Below, piece after piece: positions 32,200-44,814 of a stretch of 64,000 nucleotides of DNA; position 1 is the first letter of the stretch, and each line of letters starts with the position of its first letter. The stretch spans positions 36,974-100,973 of the forward strand of contig JAVYIG010007516.1 in NCBI GenBank assembly GCA_035222895.1. The letters run 5' to 3'. The notes under the pieces are model-generated. The model made no database searches and had not been told where the DNA came from. It saw nothing but the letters and a program-made list of their open reading frames with translations. The stretch comes from Strongylocentrotus droebachiensis. Taxonomy: Eukaryota; Echinodermata; Echinoidea; Camarodonta; Strongylocentrotidae. The translations under genes were made by a program, and so were the position numbers.

Positions 32200-33480
32200 G
32201 GAACCCTCAAAGAAGCAAAGAAGAAAAGCACAGAAACGATGGTCTAGAACACGATCTGATCACGATCTGAATGAGTACAAGAAAGCTCGCAATGCAGCAT
32301 TGTATATGTTTTGAACGCTGCTCACAGAACTTATCATAAAGATTTAGTAACACATAACAAAGATGACTCAAAGGGTTTGTTCACTGTCATCAAATCTCTG
32401 CTTAATGTTTCAAACAAACAACCAGTGATGCCATGTAACATTGATAAAAAGATTTTTGTGAATGACTTAGGAAAATTCTTTCATGACAAGGTTCTAAACA
32501 TTCACAGTGACATTCAAACTAGCATAGGTTTGATGGATAGAATTGATACTGATTCATCAAGTCTTATTCCAGTACCTAATGGTATCAAATGTTTCAATGT
32601 TGGAAAAAATGTGTTAATTTTATTCATAGATGGATGCTTAACAATAATCTTAAGCTAAACGATAGTAAGAGGGAATTTTTGGTTATAGGAACTCCACAAC
32701 AGATCTCAAAAATAAGCATTGACGGTGTAAGAGTTGGATCCTCCAATGTAATACCCTCTGTTACAGCAAGGAATTTAGGAGTATACTTTGATACTAATTT
32801 AACCATGGAAACACATGTTAAAAATATATGCAAATCAACATACTATCTTCTGTACAATCTCAGACGTATCCGCAAATATTTTGAACAAGAAAGTATGAAA
32901 TTGGTTGTACATGCTCTTATCACAAGTAAACTTGATTATTGTAACGGGTTGCTGTTTGGAATGCCTGATTCTCTGATAGCTAAGTTACAAAGAGTCCAAA
33001 ATGCATGTGCAAGACTTGTTTATCGTCGGTCGAAATTCACTTCAACCACACCTCTTCTGAGAGAACTCCACTGGTTGCCAGTCCGTCAAAGAATCTCATT
33101 CAAAATATTGTTAATTGTCTATAAATCATTGAGTGGTCAAGCCCCTAATTATATCACAGAATTACTCCAACTCAAAGTCCAATCACACAGTCATAGCCTG
33201 CACAGTTCCACAGATAAATTATTGTTTCAGATTCCCCATGGCAAAACTAAAATAACTCTTGGGGACCGTGCTTTTGCTATTGCTGCCCCCAAATTATGGA
33301 ATAGCTTGCCAATAGAAATACGAAGCACTCCATCTCTCAATGTTTTTAAATCCAATTTAAAAACTTATTTGTTCAACTGAGAGATCTTATTTTGTAGAAT
33401 TTAGTAAAAAGGAGCTCTTAACCAGCGCAGCTGAATATATTTTGTATAAAAGCTGCGCTATATAAATGTATTATTATTAA
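32200..33480 (+). mobile_element. LINE (CR1/L2-like) with internal deletion
   Basis: Upstream linker sequence (32311-32658, LGKFFHDKVLNIHSDI) is followed directly by the late RT/thumb frame (32589-33380). That frame contains WMLNNNLKLNDSK, LDYCNGLLFGMP, LHWLPVRQRISFKIL and APKLWNSLPIEIRS. The RT catalytic core with its DD motif is missing, so it is an internally deleted, dead copy. The 3' end 'gcgctatataaatgtatta' with a (TTA)n tail is complete. The C-terminal 263-codon frame is open, which suggests moderate age. Confidence 0.8.
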
Positions 33481-33524
33481 AAAATAATAAGTGATAAATT
33501 TCTGCAGATTTGTGTTTATGACGC

Positions 33525-33844
33525 TGCTACAAAGTAGCTAGAGGCATTATGTTTTCTGGTCGTCCGTCCATATGTACATCCCATTCTTGTGATCGTGTTA
33601 TCTCAAGAACCGATTGATGGATTACCGCCAAACTGGGGTCATGTATTTTGCAGAGCCAATGAACTGATTAGATTTTGGGGTCACCTGGTCAAAGGTCAAA
33701 GGGCTTATTATGTATGCAAAATAGCTCGTGACCGCCTTATCTCAAGAACCGATTGATGGATTCCCCCCAAATATGGGTCATGTATCTTGCAGAGCCAATG
33801 AACTGATTTAGATTTGGGGTCACGAGGTCAAAGGTCATGGGTCT
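33525..33844 (+). mobile_element. Helitron-like element, family B copy 3, left part
   Basis: Shows 'ttctggtcgtccgtcc', then two units of 'tcaagaaccgattgatggat...gagccaatgaactgattaga...ggtcaaaggtca'. It is cut at about 33844 by the Gypsy-related insertion and resumes at 40768 (ggctcattatgtatgcaaaa), exactly where the unit should continue. Confidence 0.6.
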
Positions 33845-36427
33845 TGTGGCTGCAGTGAGGTCGATAATAAATCAAAAGTCTGAACAAAGGCTTCTACGGG
33901 AATTGATAGCTTTAATTGGAGTAATCATGTCGTTCCAATTCATTCCGTACCAGTACATTCCGTGAAAACTGGATAAATCACAGATAAAGAATCATAAATA
34001 CAAAGTACATCATAGCATCATCAATATAGCAATAAACACAGTCTCTTTAAGAAACTCATAAAATAATGTACATTGTGTCATGATCTTTATAACTCATTAA
34101 AATAACCCCAGTCACTATTCTAGTCCATCTGCATTAAATGGCTTTACATAAATTTCACTATAATTTGAATCGATGAACTAAACAATTATAAATTCTGAAT
34201 CTCTACTTAGTGCTTCAGCACTCTCATAATAATCTTCAAAGTATTTAACAATATCTTCAAAAAAATGGACATGGCAATGTCTTCACCCAAATTTTTTTCA
34301 CCGTTTTGTGAATCGCTGTTAAAAATTCTTTTCAATTGAACAATGAAATACAATGTACACAGAGAATATGCATGCATTCTGACATAACTCTTTCAAAACT
34401 GTCTCAGATTTAAGGAGACATTATACAAATACAGTGTCTATGGTCGATAAAATCTCGACTACAAATGATTAATGTAATGAAAAAAAAAACATCTTATGAA
34501 TTCATGTATCGAGAATCTGTTTTAAATCCAAATATCTGAAAACATTAATATAGGTCAAATGACTAAAAATGATGTGCAGAAAACAATGTAAACATGTACT
34601 TTTAAGTTAAATAATCACATCAACTTTTAGTTTTTGTTTTTGTTGACACATTTAGAAAGTCCTCTCTGTAAAATAATTCAGGTCAACCCTGTGACAAATA
34701 CAATCTGAATGTTACATTTTTTTTTATTTTTTTTTGTGTATCTTAAACTTCAGCACAATTGCAAAATGTGAAATCCAAATTTGACATCCAAGTCTTTTTT
34801 TTTCTGTAAAATAAAAGATGGGCGTATTAATGAGTTTACCCAATTGACATGCAACTAACAAATTTGATGGAAAAACACATGAAAGTTTGTCTTCTTCTTT
34901 TTCCCGTCTAAACATTAAAAAACTGACAATTTAATCCTATCTTTACTGACAAGTCCTACAAAAATATCATAAATCTTCCAAAACGTTCACAAATCAAGAA
35001 TTACATCAATAACATATTGTCACAAACAATGTGGCCATGGCGAATGCAAGGTATGACAGCGAAAAGTGAAAATCAGCAAGTCTTTCAAACATAAGTTCTC
35101 AAAAGTCTTTACAGTTTGTAATCTTGAAACTTGGCGGGTACTTTAACCTGTCGACCAGATCTCGAACGTGCGGATGAGGACGGCTGATGTTGGGGTTGGT
35201 CAGCAGATGAGGACGGCTGATGTTGGGGTTGGTCAGCGGATGAGGACGGCTTAGGTTGCTCAGCTGATGAGGATGGCCAAAGTTGGGAATGGTGAGTCGT
35301 CGACCTCAGTTGATATTGGGGTCTGAGTTGAAGTTGGCCAACCGGCGAGGACAGCTGATGTTGGGTTTGGGTAGTCGGCAGGGATGGCCTAGGTTGTTGC
35401 TGAAGTGGGGCTGAGTCAATTAGCCTGGATTGGTGGCTAGAATTGGTTGGCTGGTTTGATGCTTGTTGCCGAACAGACAAACTTGACCGTGGTGGTTGGT
35501 CATGGTTGGTCATGGTTTGACTGTTGGTGATGGAGGATGTTATCTGGTGAATTTGTTGGCTGGTTTGAGGCTTGTTGCCGAACAGACAAACTTGACCGTG
35601 ATGGTCGGTCATGGTTCGTCTGCTCGTGATGGAGGATGCGATCTGGTGGTCGAGATGACCACGTGATATAGGCTGGTCCATGGCTAGTAGGTTGATTCGA
35701 CTGCACCTTTCTCCTAGTCTCGTCTTCTGCTGGGGGACCTGGTGGGTACTGTGTCGTTGTCCTCTCAGTCCCATGTATTGACGTAGGCTGTGGGGATGGT
35801 GGAGTTGACATCACTTGTGGGGCTCTGGCTCGATGCGGTTTCAAACGATTATGATGGACCCGTCGCTTGAACTTTTCATCATGGACATGAACTGTGTCAT
35901 AATTTAGTCCATCATCTGATGAGGAAGATACTCTGAAAGGACCTTTCCAGTTTGGTTCAAGTTTGTTCCTGATGTTGGTTGGGTCATGTAACCAAACAAA
36001 GTCAACCGGTGTCGTACTTTAAAATGCGTTTCTTCACATCGTACTGTCGTTTCTGTTGTTGTTGTTGCTGTCGTGTATTCTGTATGGTGTACTCACATGC
36101 TTTTCTCAATCGCTCAGACAGGTTGGTTGTGTATTCGAGGAGTGTCTTGCCAGATGACGATGGAGGAGGAGTTGAACAGGTGATGTTTGCAGGTGTACGG
36201 GCTTCCCTGCCATGCATGATGTAGTATGGCGTCAAACCTGTTGAGGCATGAGTACTTGTGTTGTACGCTAACTGGACTTGATTGATGTGAGTGTCCCATT
36301 CTCCTCCTTGATGAGAAATGTACTTCGCAAGTTGATCTTTGATGGTGCGATTACATCGTTCGATTATGCCAGCTCCTTGGGGATGATAGGGTGTCGATCT
36401 AGACTTTTTAGTTCTTGCATAGTTCTT

Positions 36428-36645
36428 GCAACTGGGAAGAGAACACGATGGATATTGGAACTCAATTCCTACACGTTCAGCCTTATTCACAAGAAAGGAC
36501 AATCACACAGAAATGCAGATGCATTATCTTGACTCGGGAGTCTAGATAATGCATCTGCATTTCTGTGTGATTGTCCTTTCTTGTGAATAAGGCTGAACGT
36601 GTAGGAATTGAGTTCCAATATCCATTGTGTTCTCTTCCCAGTTGC
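36428..36645. repeat. 218-bp palindrome (arms about 102 bp)
   Basis: 36428-36529 is almost perfectly inverted at 36544-36645 around a 14-bp centre. The arms contain 'cacgttcagccttattcaca' and its complement. It lies within the Gypsy fossil at 33845-40767. It is either a real inverted duplication or an assembly or cloning artefact. Confidence 0.85.
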
Positions 36646-39600
36646 ATCTTCTTGAATTGGGAACTTCCTGAGAGCCAAAAGAGGTTTGTGGTCTGTCAGG
36701 ATAGTGAAGTGTTGGTGTCTTAGATAATGACGAAAATGGCGAACAGCTGTAACAATTGCCCAGAGCTCTCGATCATAGGTAGACCATTTCTTCTGCGTAG
36801 CGCTGAGAGTTTGGCTGAAGTAGGAGATTACACGTTCTTTACCATCTTGAGTCTGTGAGAGGATAGGATGAACTCCTTTCCAAAGTCTGGATAGGCGAGG
36901 AGAGGTGGATTGGTTAGAGCTTCTTTCAGATGTTGAAAAGCCATTTCACACTCTGCTGTCCATACGAACTGTTGACCTTTTTGTGTAAGGGTCGACAAGG
37001 GAGTTTGCAATCTTAGAGAAACTCGGCACAAAACGTCGGTAGAAAGATGCCAGGCCAAGGAAGGATCGGACATCAGTCGGTGTCCTCGGCTGAGGCCAGG
37101 ACTTGACTTTCTCAACGTTGTTTGGGTCAGGTTTCACTCCTTCGGTGTTTATTATGTGGCCAAGATACGTAACTTCTTTCTTGAAAAAGCCACACTTTGA
37201 GGGTTTGAGTTTGAGTCCAGCATCTCTGAATCGTTGCAATACTTCTTGGGGGTTCTTGCAATGATCATCGAAGTCCTTGCCCATGACTATGCAGTCATCA
37301 AGGTATACAAGGCATGTAGACCAGTGGAGGCCATGTAGAACGGCTTCCATGAGGCGCTGAAATGTCATGGGAGCGTTGACCAGTCCGAAGGGCATGACAG
37401 TGAACTGGTAAAGCCCTGTGCCTGTGGTAAAAGCAGTCTTCTCTGTATTTTGGGGATCGAGCTTGACCTGCCAATATCCACTTAATAAGTCCATGACGCT
37501 GAAATATGCTGATGAAGAAAGGGAGTCAATTGAATCATCTTGGCGTGGAATAGGGTGAGAATCTCGAACAGTTACTGCATTGAGTTTTCTGTAATCCACG
37601 CAGAATAGGTATGTGTTGTCCTTCTTCTTCACCATGACGATTGGGCTTGCCCATGGGCTGAAGCTCTCTTCAATGATGCCTCTTTGCAGGAGTTCGTCTA
37701 CTTGCTCCTGAATTTCCACTATCATTGCTGGTGACGTTCGGTAAGCCCTCTGTCGTATTGGAGTAGCTGTGGTAGTGTCAATGTGGTGATGAATAATGTC
37801 AGTCTGACCAATATCTTGAGACGTCGTGCTGAAAATATCACTGTAGGACTGAAGAAGTTGTTCTGCTTTCTCGTACTCTGTCCTCGTGAGTTCTGAAGAA
37901 GGGAGAACGCCAGCAACTGGCGACTTGTCTGTCACTTGTGGATCAGCGTCAGTAGTTACGCTCATGATCTTGTATTCCTCTTCGATATCCCCAGTAATGG
38001 AGAAGAATTGACCAAGGCAGGTGTCTGCAGGTAGATCGACTGCTTCGTCAGAGGGGTTAATGAGGCGTACTAGAATAAGACCATCTTGAGGCTTGAACAG
38101 AGATCTGGCACCGATAACAGGAATGTGATCTTGCAATGTTGGTTCAAAGTAGCCATCGTAGTCTCTTGGTATGATGTCAAACTGTGGCGACGACAATCTT
38201 CCCTGGACGTGAGTTTCGCAGCTTGGGGGAATCCGAGCTTGTCCAACAAGAGAAACTTTACATTTCAGCGGGGCTTGGTATTGCTGACGATCGATGAAGG
38301 GAATAACATTTCCAGGCATGTTGAACGATGTTGACGATATGCAGGCATCCTGGCATTCTGGCTGTCAACAAGCCCACCTGTGATAGAAGATGCCATGGAT
38401 GTCAACTTTTCCAACGGGCTCCTTTGCGATGCTGGAATGAATGACAACAATTTGGCACTCAACAGAGAGATGAATGATCCACTATCTACGAGTGCCAATA
38501 CATAGACGATAACGATAGGGATGTAGGGCGATTTCTTTGGCGAAATAGGTGTCATTCGTATTGGGGCCTTGGTGTGTGTAGCTGATGAATGGCCCTCTTC
38601 CTCAACTACCAGAAGTTTCCCTGCTGCTGGTCTTCAAAACGAACTGGACGATAGGGAGCCTGTCTGTGGGAGTCAACTTGATAACCTGCAGTGGAGGGAT
38701 GCAGCTGCTGATTTCGGCTGCTAGATGATTCATACGGCCGTCGAGAGGGCGAAGTCCTAGATTGGTGCGCATAGCTCCGATTAGGGCTTGGAGATGTGCG
38801 TCTTGCATATTCAGGAGATCTGCGTCCTGCATATTCTGGAGATCTCTGTCTTGCATATTCTGGAGATCGGTGTCTTGCATATTCTGGAGATCACTGGCTT
38901 GCATATTCTGGCGACCTGTGTCTTCGGTAGTCACGGCTTGGTGACGGAGACCCACAACGTTCCATGTGTCTTCCCTCATGGCCACGTCCTGATGGGCTGC
39001 CACCACGTTGCTGAGATCTGCTAGGCCTTTCAACTGTCTCTAACTTTAAGGACATCCTGTCCAGCTTCTTTTCTAACTCGTTGAGTCTTGGCAGTAGTAG
39101 TCGTAAGACTGATGATTCTGCAGGCGTCTTGTCCTGGACCCGATCATCTACAGCTGCTACTATACCAAAATCATGTGCTTGGTGTGCTCTTTCAACACGT
39201 AGTGCAATCTTCAATGCCTCGTCAAAATCAAAGCCTCCGAGCTCATGGATCTTCACTTGAAGCGGTTTGTCTACCCCGGCTACAAATCGGCAAAATCTCT
39301 CACCACCTTTTGCATTCTCATCATAAGACGGGAAAGCCTCTTCTACTAAGGAAGCAATGGCTGATGCAAACACTTCTAAAGGCTCACCTGGTTGGCGAGT
39401 TCGGGCAGTAATACAAGACTTGAATGTGTCAATAAACTGTGTCCGGCCGAAAACCTGAGAGAGTTTCTCTTTCATCTTCTTGAAATCCTTCTTGTCCGAA
39501 GCAGACAAGCTCTCCCACAGGATGAAGGCTGATCCTGCTAGTCTTGCTGGAAGGAGGAGGGTTAAGTTAACAGAAGTGTCCGAAAACACCTGTGCAGCAA

Positions 39601-39933
39601 CTTCAAATCGGCGTATCCATTGACGGAAGTCTTTGCCGTTCTCTCCCGTACACAGTAAAACTTACTGAATGAGTGTGAGGGAGGGGGGGGGGGGTCACTC
39701 TGAGTACAGATGAAGAAAATGCAAACTCAACAGTTAAAATATCTGTGGCGAGCGGCTATGATGGAAGGAGGGTGTATTCTGCAACTGGTTATGTTGCTAC
39801 GCCAACAGTATGTAGAATATGCAGGTTTATATGGCAGAATGCTGTAATGTACGGCAGCTCAAGTCTTCAAACATGAAAGACCACTTTTGTTTTGTGTGGG
39901 TCCACTGTGTGGGTCCACTGCTGGCACCAGTTG

Positions 39934-40767
39934 TAAGGACCCACACAAGACAAAAGTGGTCTTACATGTTTGATGACGTGAGCTGCACTGTTTTTTTAAT
40001 ACAACCACAATTTTAATACAACCACAAAATGGCTGCCAAGATGGCTGACATGCAGTCCATGAAACAATAATCACCAATCACAAGATTGGACAATAAGTAG
40101 GAAACCAATAGAAAAGCTTGTAAAAGATAGAGTGCCATGTGTGCTGGGTTGAATAGCTAAGAGATAGGAAGAGTGTGTGTGTGTGTGGTGCTATAGCAGG
40201 TAATGTGCATGAGGATGAATGAATAGGGACAGAACAATAGAAGCCAAGAGCTAGCAGACATGAGAGATTGAATGTAGGTCAGAAGTGCGCTGAAGCATAA
40301 TGGAGTGGAAAGCTAAATGTACACTATCATCATTGTTCTTCATATCAAATCAAATGTACATATTAAACCAGCATGGGCTTGCATGTCTTACACTACATAC
40401 TAACATCAACATCTCTCAGTATGAAGTACAAAATACACACACTAATTTACACTTTATGTTTCAACAATTCATAGAAATAGATTCAATATACAACAAAACT
40501 AACCTCTTTGCCTGACATAATGACAAACTTAGAACTGAAATCTCCTTGATGCTCTGGCAAAAAGGGGATTCTTGGACCTCAGCACAACCATGTTAATGTA
40601 GCCTTCTGAGAGTTTGATATCAAGTGGTTATCAATAGATGGCACTATACTAGGCACCTTGCCTGAAGAAGTGCTATTACAAATATGTGTGTATTCATGTC
40701 ATGCATCAATAGTACTAGAAACAAATGACTTGGGTGATAAAGTATTTAAGTGCAACTGTCACAACAG
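39934..40767 (-). repeat. candidate LTR of the old Gypsy element
   Basis: On the minus strand it begins TGTTGTGACAG, ends CCTTACA and is followed by a primer-binding-like actggtgccagcagtgg before the Gag region. This is the classic layout for a 5' LTR. No matching copy was found at the other end of the element. An inverted repeat (about 39853-39902 with 39935-39990) overlaps its inner edge. Confidence 0.4.
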
Positions 40768-40951
40768 GGCTCATTATGTATGCAAAAATAGCTTGTGAAC
40801 GCATTGTCAATACTGACGGATGGATTAATATCAAAATCGGGATATGTATGTATCTTGCGCAGAGCCAATGAACTGATTAGATTTTAGGGTCATGAGGTCA
40901 AAGTTCAAACGGTCATACATGTATATGAAAAATAGCTTGAAAGCACGATAT
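40768..40951 (+). mobile_element. Helitron-like element, family B copy 3, right part
   Basis: Continuation of 33525-33844: 'ggctcattatgtatgcaaaa', 'gagccaatgaactgattaga', 'catgaggtcaaagttcaaa'. It ends where the duplicated cassette block begins. Confidence 0.55.
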
Positions 40952-41815
40952 TCTGACATAAGCCATGATGGACTTGGCTTTTTACAAATTTACAATCTTG
41001 TATCTTTTCTCTTTCTTTGCTATAAAGATATGGGAACAACAACAACAGCAGCAGCAACATTTCCTCCCATGCATGGTGGTTCACAAGCAGCAGGGGTGCC
41101 AACACCATCACAGTATGTAACCAGTCTATAATATATTTTAATCAGATGGCTGTGTTCTGGTAAAATGAAAACAAACCTAGGGAGCTTTCTCCGGAAGAAT
41201 ATCCTAGCAGAAATCAGGTCTGATTGGGACAGCTCTTCAAATTCCATTTTCTTTGAAGTATTACAATAACAGATAGTTTGAACTAAATATTTGTGTGTAG
41301 TGCATGTATTATTCAGCAAGAATCAGTCCATGTTTTGATTTTGATAATTCCAAAACCTCACATTATACATTGATTTTTATGCATTACTTAATCAGCATTT
41401 CCCAGTTGCTTCTCGAGTTTGTTTCACAATGTTATCTCAAGATTAGTGCTAAACTGTCTATAATGATACAGAGAATTTGATACAAGGTGAATTTCAGTTT
41501 TAGTATGTTATTTATAGGAAGGGATTTCTCTTGTTATGGCAGAGTTACTTAAGTTATCAATATTTCCAAATGCGATCCCCAAATGTCTAATGAGAGTTAG
41601 AAAAAGGGGTAATAAGGGGTATGTATTTTTGTGAAAGAGCAAGAAAGTTCTCAAAAAATGTCATTCCCCCCCCCCCCCCCAAAGATGTTAGCAAGCATGT
41701 TAAGGAGTACAGTAGAAACTCGGTATAAAGAGCTCTGATATAGCAAGGTATCTGTTTATATAGCAAGGTGGTTGTGATGGTCACAGCTCTTTATATTCTT
41801 TGTTTTTTTACCCTG
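40952..41815 (+). repeat. duplicated block, copy 2 (short minisatellite exon plus introns)
   Basis: Matches 27610-28885 from 'ctgacataagccatgatgga' onward, including the exon, donor and downstream intron. It carries one minisatellite unit instead of ten. Confidence 0.75.
41028..41112 (+). CDS. short minisatellite-type exon, second cassette
   Basis: An 85-bp exon (phase 1 in, 2 out) with acceptor 'ctttgctataaag' and donor CA|gtatgt. The frame reads (G/D)MGTTTTAAATFPPMHGGSQA and ends AGVPTPS. It contains one TFPPMHGG unit. The acceptor differs from copy 1, where 'cag|gg' is used; here the upstream AAAG|AT preserves the same phase. Entry phase 1 fits the end of Death exon 1, and exit phase 2 fits Death exon 2. 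It is therefore read as the linker of a second linker-Death cassette in the same gene. Confidence 0.6.
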
Positions 41816-41869
41816 ATATAACAAGGTAATTTCCATGGTCCCAAGGACCTCGTTGACGAGTTTCCACTG
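41711..41869. mobile_element. Tc1/pogo-like MITE
   Basis: The ends cagtagaaactcg and cgagtttccactg are inverted and flanked by TA on both sides. The interior repeats 'agcaaggt' and 'taacaaggt'. The left part is also present at the homologous place in duplicated copy 1 (about 28799), so it inserted before the block was duplicated. Confidence 0.6.
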
Positions 41870-42283
41870 TATATAGCTGTGTTCATGAAAGTAGACCACT
41901 GTGTGTGAATACTTACTCAATCAACAAAAAATAGTGCTACATTTAGAGGCCATTTTGTACCTGTTTTTATTTTTTAGTAGTATTTTAGTATTTGTGTGTG
42001 TAATTTTATGTAAAATAAGGGGTTATTTTTTACTCCACTATAACAATCATGGATTAATAATAATAATAATATAATAACTGATACTATTGATAGTAATTGA
42101 TGATAATGATATTAACAGATTCATATGTCAAACTTGACATTCAGCTTTCAGGGAGGATTCATTCTTTCAATTGTGTACAGCATAATAGGAATAATCTTTC
42201 ATAAAATCAGGGAGGCATTCAAATTTGTGTGGAGTGACGTATCAACAAAAATCAGGGAAGGTTGGCATCTCTGTATAATTGTA

Positions 42284-42533
42284 TCCCCCGGCAGTATGCC
42301 AGTGGGGGTACTTTGGATTCAGCAGCGTTACGCCTCTGCCGCGTCATATTCTTGTGTGCGCTCTAACTGCCACATTCCTTGACGGATTTCATTCAAATTT
42401 TGAACGAAGGTGTACGGTGGTATAATCTACAAGCCTATAGATTTTGGTGATGCTGCCTCCAGTGTTCCATCTTTTATGGGGTCAAAGCTCATATTTTTAT
42501 GGCTGTCTTGTGTACAGATTGCGATATTTCTAG
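42284..42533 (+). mobile_element. Helitron-like element, family A copy 3 (short)
   Basis: Begins A|TCCCCCGGCAGTATGCC and ends gatatttCTAG|T, the canonical Helitron A|TC...CTAG|T configuration. It has only one to two internal units, and the hairpin region is shortened. Confidence 0.6.
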
Positions 42534-42578
42534 TTAATAACAATAATAATGATGATGATTATTATGATAATAATGATA

Positions 42579-44650
42579 ACTAGACTTTAATTCGTCACGT
42601 GATACGTATGCTCATGTGTAACATAATGAAGAACGCATTTTCACAATTTCATATTTCGTTTACTACTCCCATTATGGTCTATCCATGAGTCAAGTTTCAA
42701 CTGTAGGGCAAGAGGGAGACGGACCAAGAGAATAAGGGGGACGCAAGGCAAGAGAGAGAGAGAGAGAGAGAGGGAGAGGGTGAAAGAGAAGAGAGATAGA
42801 TAGATGCAGAGACAGACCAAAAAAGGAGAGGGGCAGAACATGAGAGGAGAAGTAAAGAGCAAGAGAGAGGAGAGAGAGATGCAATTGAGAACAATGCCTT
42901 CCAGATGACCATGATTGAAAGTGGTATAGCGCCCCCTTCAGGTATCCGATTGAGGATTGTTATATATGATAATTGACATGTCACCTATGATTGAATTTTT
43001 GACTATGATAACGTCATGATAATGTTAAATAGTCTACATAAATCTCGTGGAAACTTGTCTCAGCTACAACATACTCAAAAATCAACAAAATCCAAGCAGA
43101 AATATCGGCGATATTGCTCAAAACACAGGAATGTAGAATCCAGATTTGAGAAAAAGTCATCTCCCATAGGGATTAAACGCAAAAAGTAATGGATTAAGTG
43201 AAAAATAGGGTAATAATAAAGAAAATAGGGTTGTTTATTACATTATTTGCGATTCTACGTGTTTTAATACTCAAAGGAGATGGTACAGTGAAAGGTCAAA
43301 AAATAAAGTGAAGACACATATTGTTGGAGACACCCGGACTCGAACCATGGATCTCGAGGATGGAAGTCAAGTGCGTTACCGATATACCAAAACATTTCCC
43401 ATAGCGATTACACGTAAACGGGAAATGGAATTCTCAAATCCTACTTTGCAAGTGAAATATGAGCATAATCCCGGCATCTGATCGAAAAATGAAAGGCACA
43501 CGTGTGATAGATTATTGTCTCAGCTACAACATATTCGAAGCTCAGCAAAAACTAAGCTAAGACAATGGAGATTTTGCTCGCGAAAGACAGGAGTGTAGAA
43601 TCCAGTTTTGAGAAAAAGTCATGTCCCATAGAGAATACACGCAAAATGTAAAAAATTGACATGCCTCCTTTAATCGCAAAAATACACCATGATGCCTTTG
43701 TCAAAATGAAAAATTGTGGACACTGCATTTGTAGAAAATTGTCTCAGCTAGAACATATCAAAATTTGAAACAAAATCAATCAATATTTAAAGAGATACAA
43801 TCAGTTTTCCAAAAATATGCTTACATCATAATGTGCAAATTAAAATTTTGAGTTCGGAGGCCATTATGATGACGTCATGATTTAATTGAGGGTCAAATGA
43901 GACATGAAATCATATCTCCGACTCATAATCTATCTAAATATGAAAAAAATATTGGGAGTTCCTATCTATTCTGAAGAGTTACAATGAATTTTGTATAGGC
44001 ATGATTTTGCCCATGTATTGTGGATAAAGATAACGCAGTTCCGCGCGCGCTGTCAACTTTGGCGGACGCTCATTGCGTTATTAAAAGATGAACAAGTTAT
44101 CAAAATGCTTGGAAAAATGTGCCAAATATGATGATAAAGAAAATTTGGCGATTCTATGTTGCAAAATGCTAGTACGCGCAAAAAACGCGCGCGCATGCGC
44201 GTGAGCGCGATTTTTTATCAAATGCTCTATATGGCCTGAAACGTATGCAAAAAAAATTTGGGATGATTTAGAGCATTTTAAATTTTTGCGCGCGCGGACG
44301 AGCGCGCACGCGCGCATTTAGGCACGTTTATTGACCTGAAATTGACCGGACGGATATTGATCTTAATCGTGATAATTATGAATGAGAAATACTTTTTCCG
44401 TTATGAAGATATGATCATTAGTTGATTTTCACAAAATGGCGCCTGGATGACGTCACGATGACTTTGAGTCTTTGAAAAGTCACGCAGTTCTAAGTTAGAC
44501 TAAGATCTATCATCATTGAAAGATTCATAACAATGGCTTTATTCAGTCTTGAGATATCCTGCGAACAAATTCGAGGAAGAATAATAAAAAATAAAAAAAA
44601 AATCTTGACGAAATCAATAGGTGATACGTAGACTTCGTTACGTATCACCT
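42579..44650. mobile_element. Helentron-like candidate inserted in a microsatellite
   Basis: Near the left end is acgtgatacgta (42597-42608). The right end is a perfect 12-bp-arm hairpin, aggtgatacgta...tacgtatcacct (44619-44650). Both lie directly beside (AAT/ATG)n runs that look like one split microsatellite. The interior has a tandem block of about 480 bp (gtctcagctacaacatact at about 43054 and 43522), a (GA)n tract (42740-42880), CG-alternating sequence (44160-44320) and a repeat shared with 18540. No ORF of note. The classification is tentative. Confidence 0.4.
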
Positions 44651-44814
44651 AATAATAATGATGATGATGATGATAATAATAATAAAGCGAGTTCTAGTGT
44701 AGCACACATGTCTGTCAAACTTGACACCCATGGCGCTCCACACTCGCCCATAAATATAAAGTGACATCACCATCAGGTTGCAAAGATTGTATTAATTGTT
44801 CTTTCATTTCTCAG

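Larger units (their letters stand above)
33845..40767 (-). mobile_element. old Ty3/Gypsy element, broken
   Basis: Everything here interrupts the Helitron-like copy on both sides, and the outer ends are TG (33845) and CA (40767). On the minus strand the order is Gag (38600-39660, with a 24-bp in-frame repeat encoding DLQNMQD), protease (38265-38555, with LVDSG), RT (36946-38319, with VYLDDCIVMG) and RNase H (36490-36950). Integrase (36002-36502) and a proline/glutamine-rich C-terminal region (35109-35844) follow. It is broken, with at least six breaks. The terminal regions 33845-35033 and 39934-40767 are LTR candidates but do not resemble each other. Confidence 0.75.

Noticed and set aside
41020-41319. 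Minus-strand 99-codon ORF over the second spacer exon
   Set aside because: Shadow of the exon and of duplicated intron; not conserved in copy 1.
43325-43392. tRNA gene on the minus strand (tggtatatcggtaacgcac...ggttcgagtccgggtgtc)
   Set aside because: A and B boxes look good, but the anticodon loop is 9 nt and no acceptor stem pairs. It is a tRNA-like pseudogene or SINE head, not a functional tRNA.
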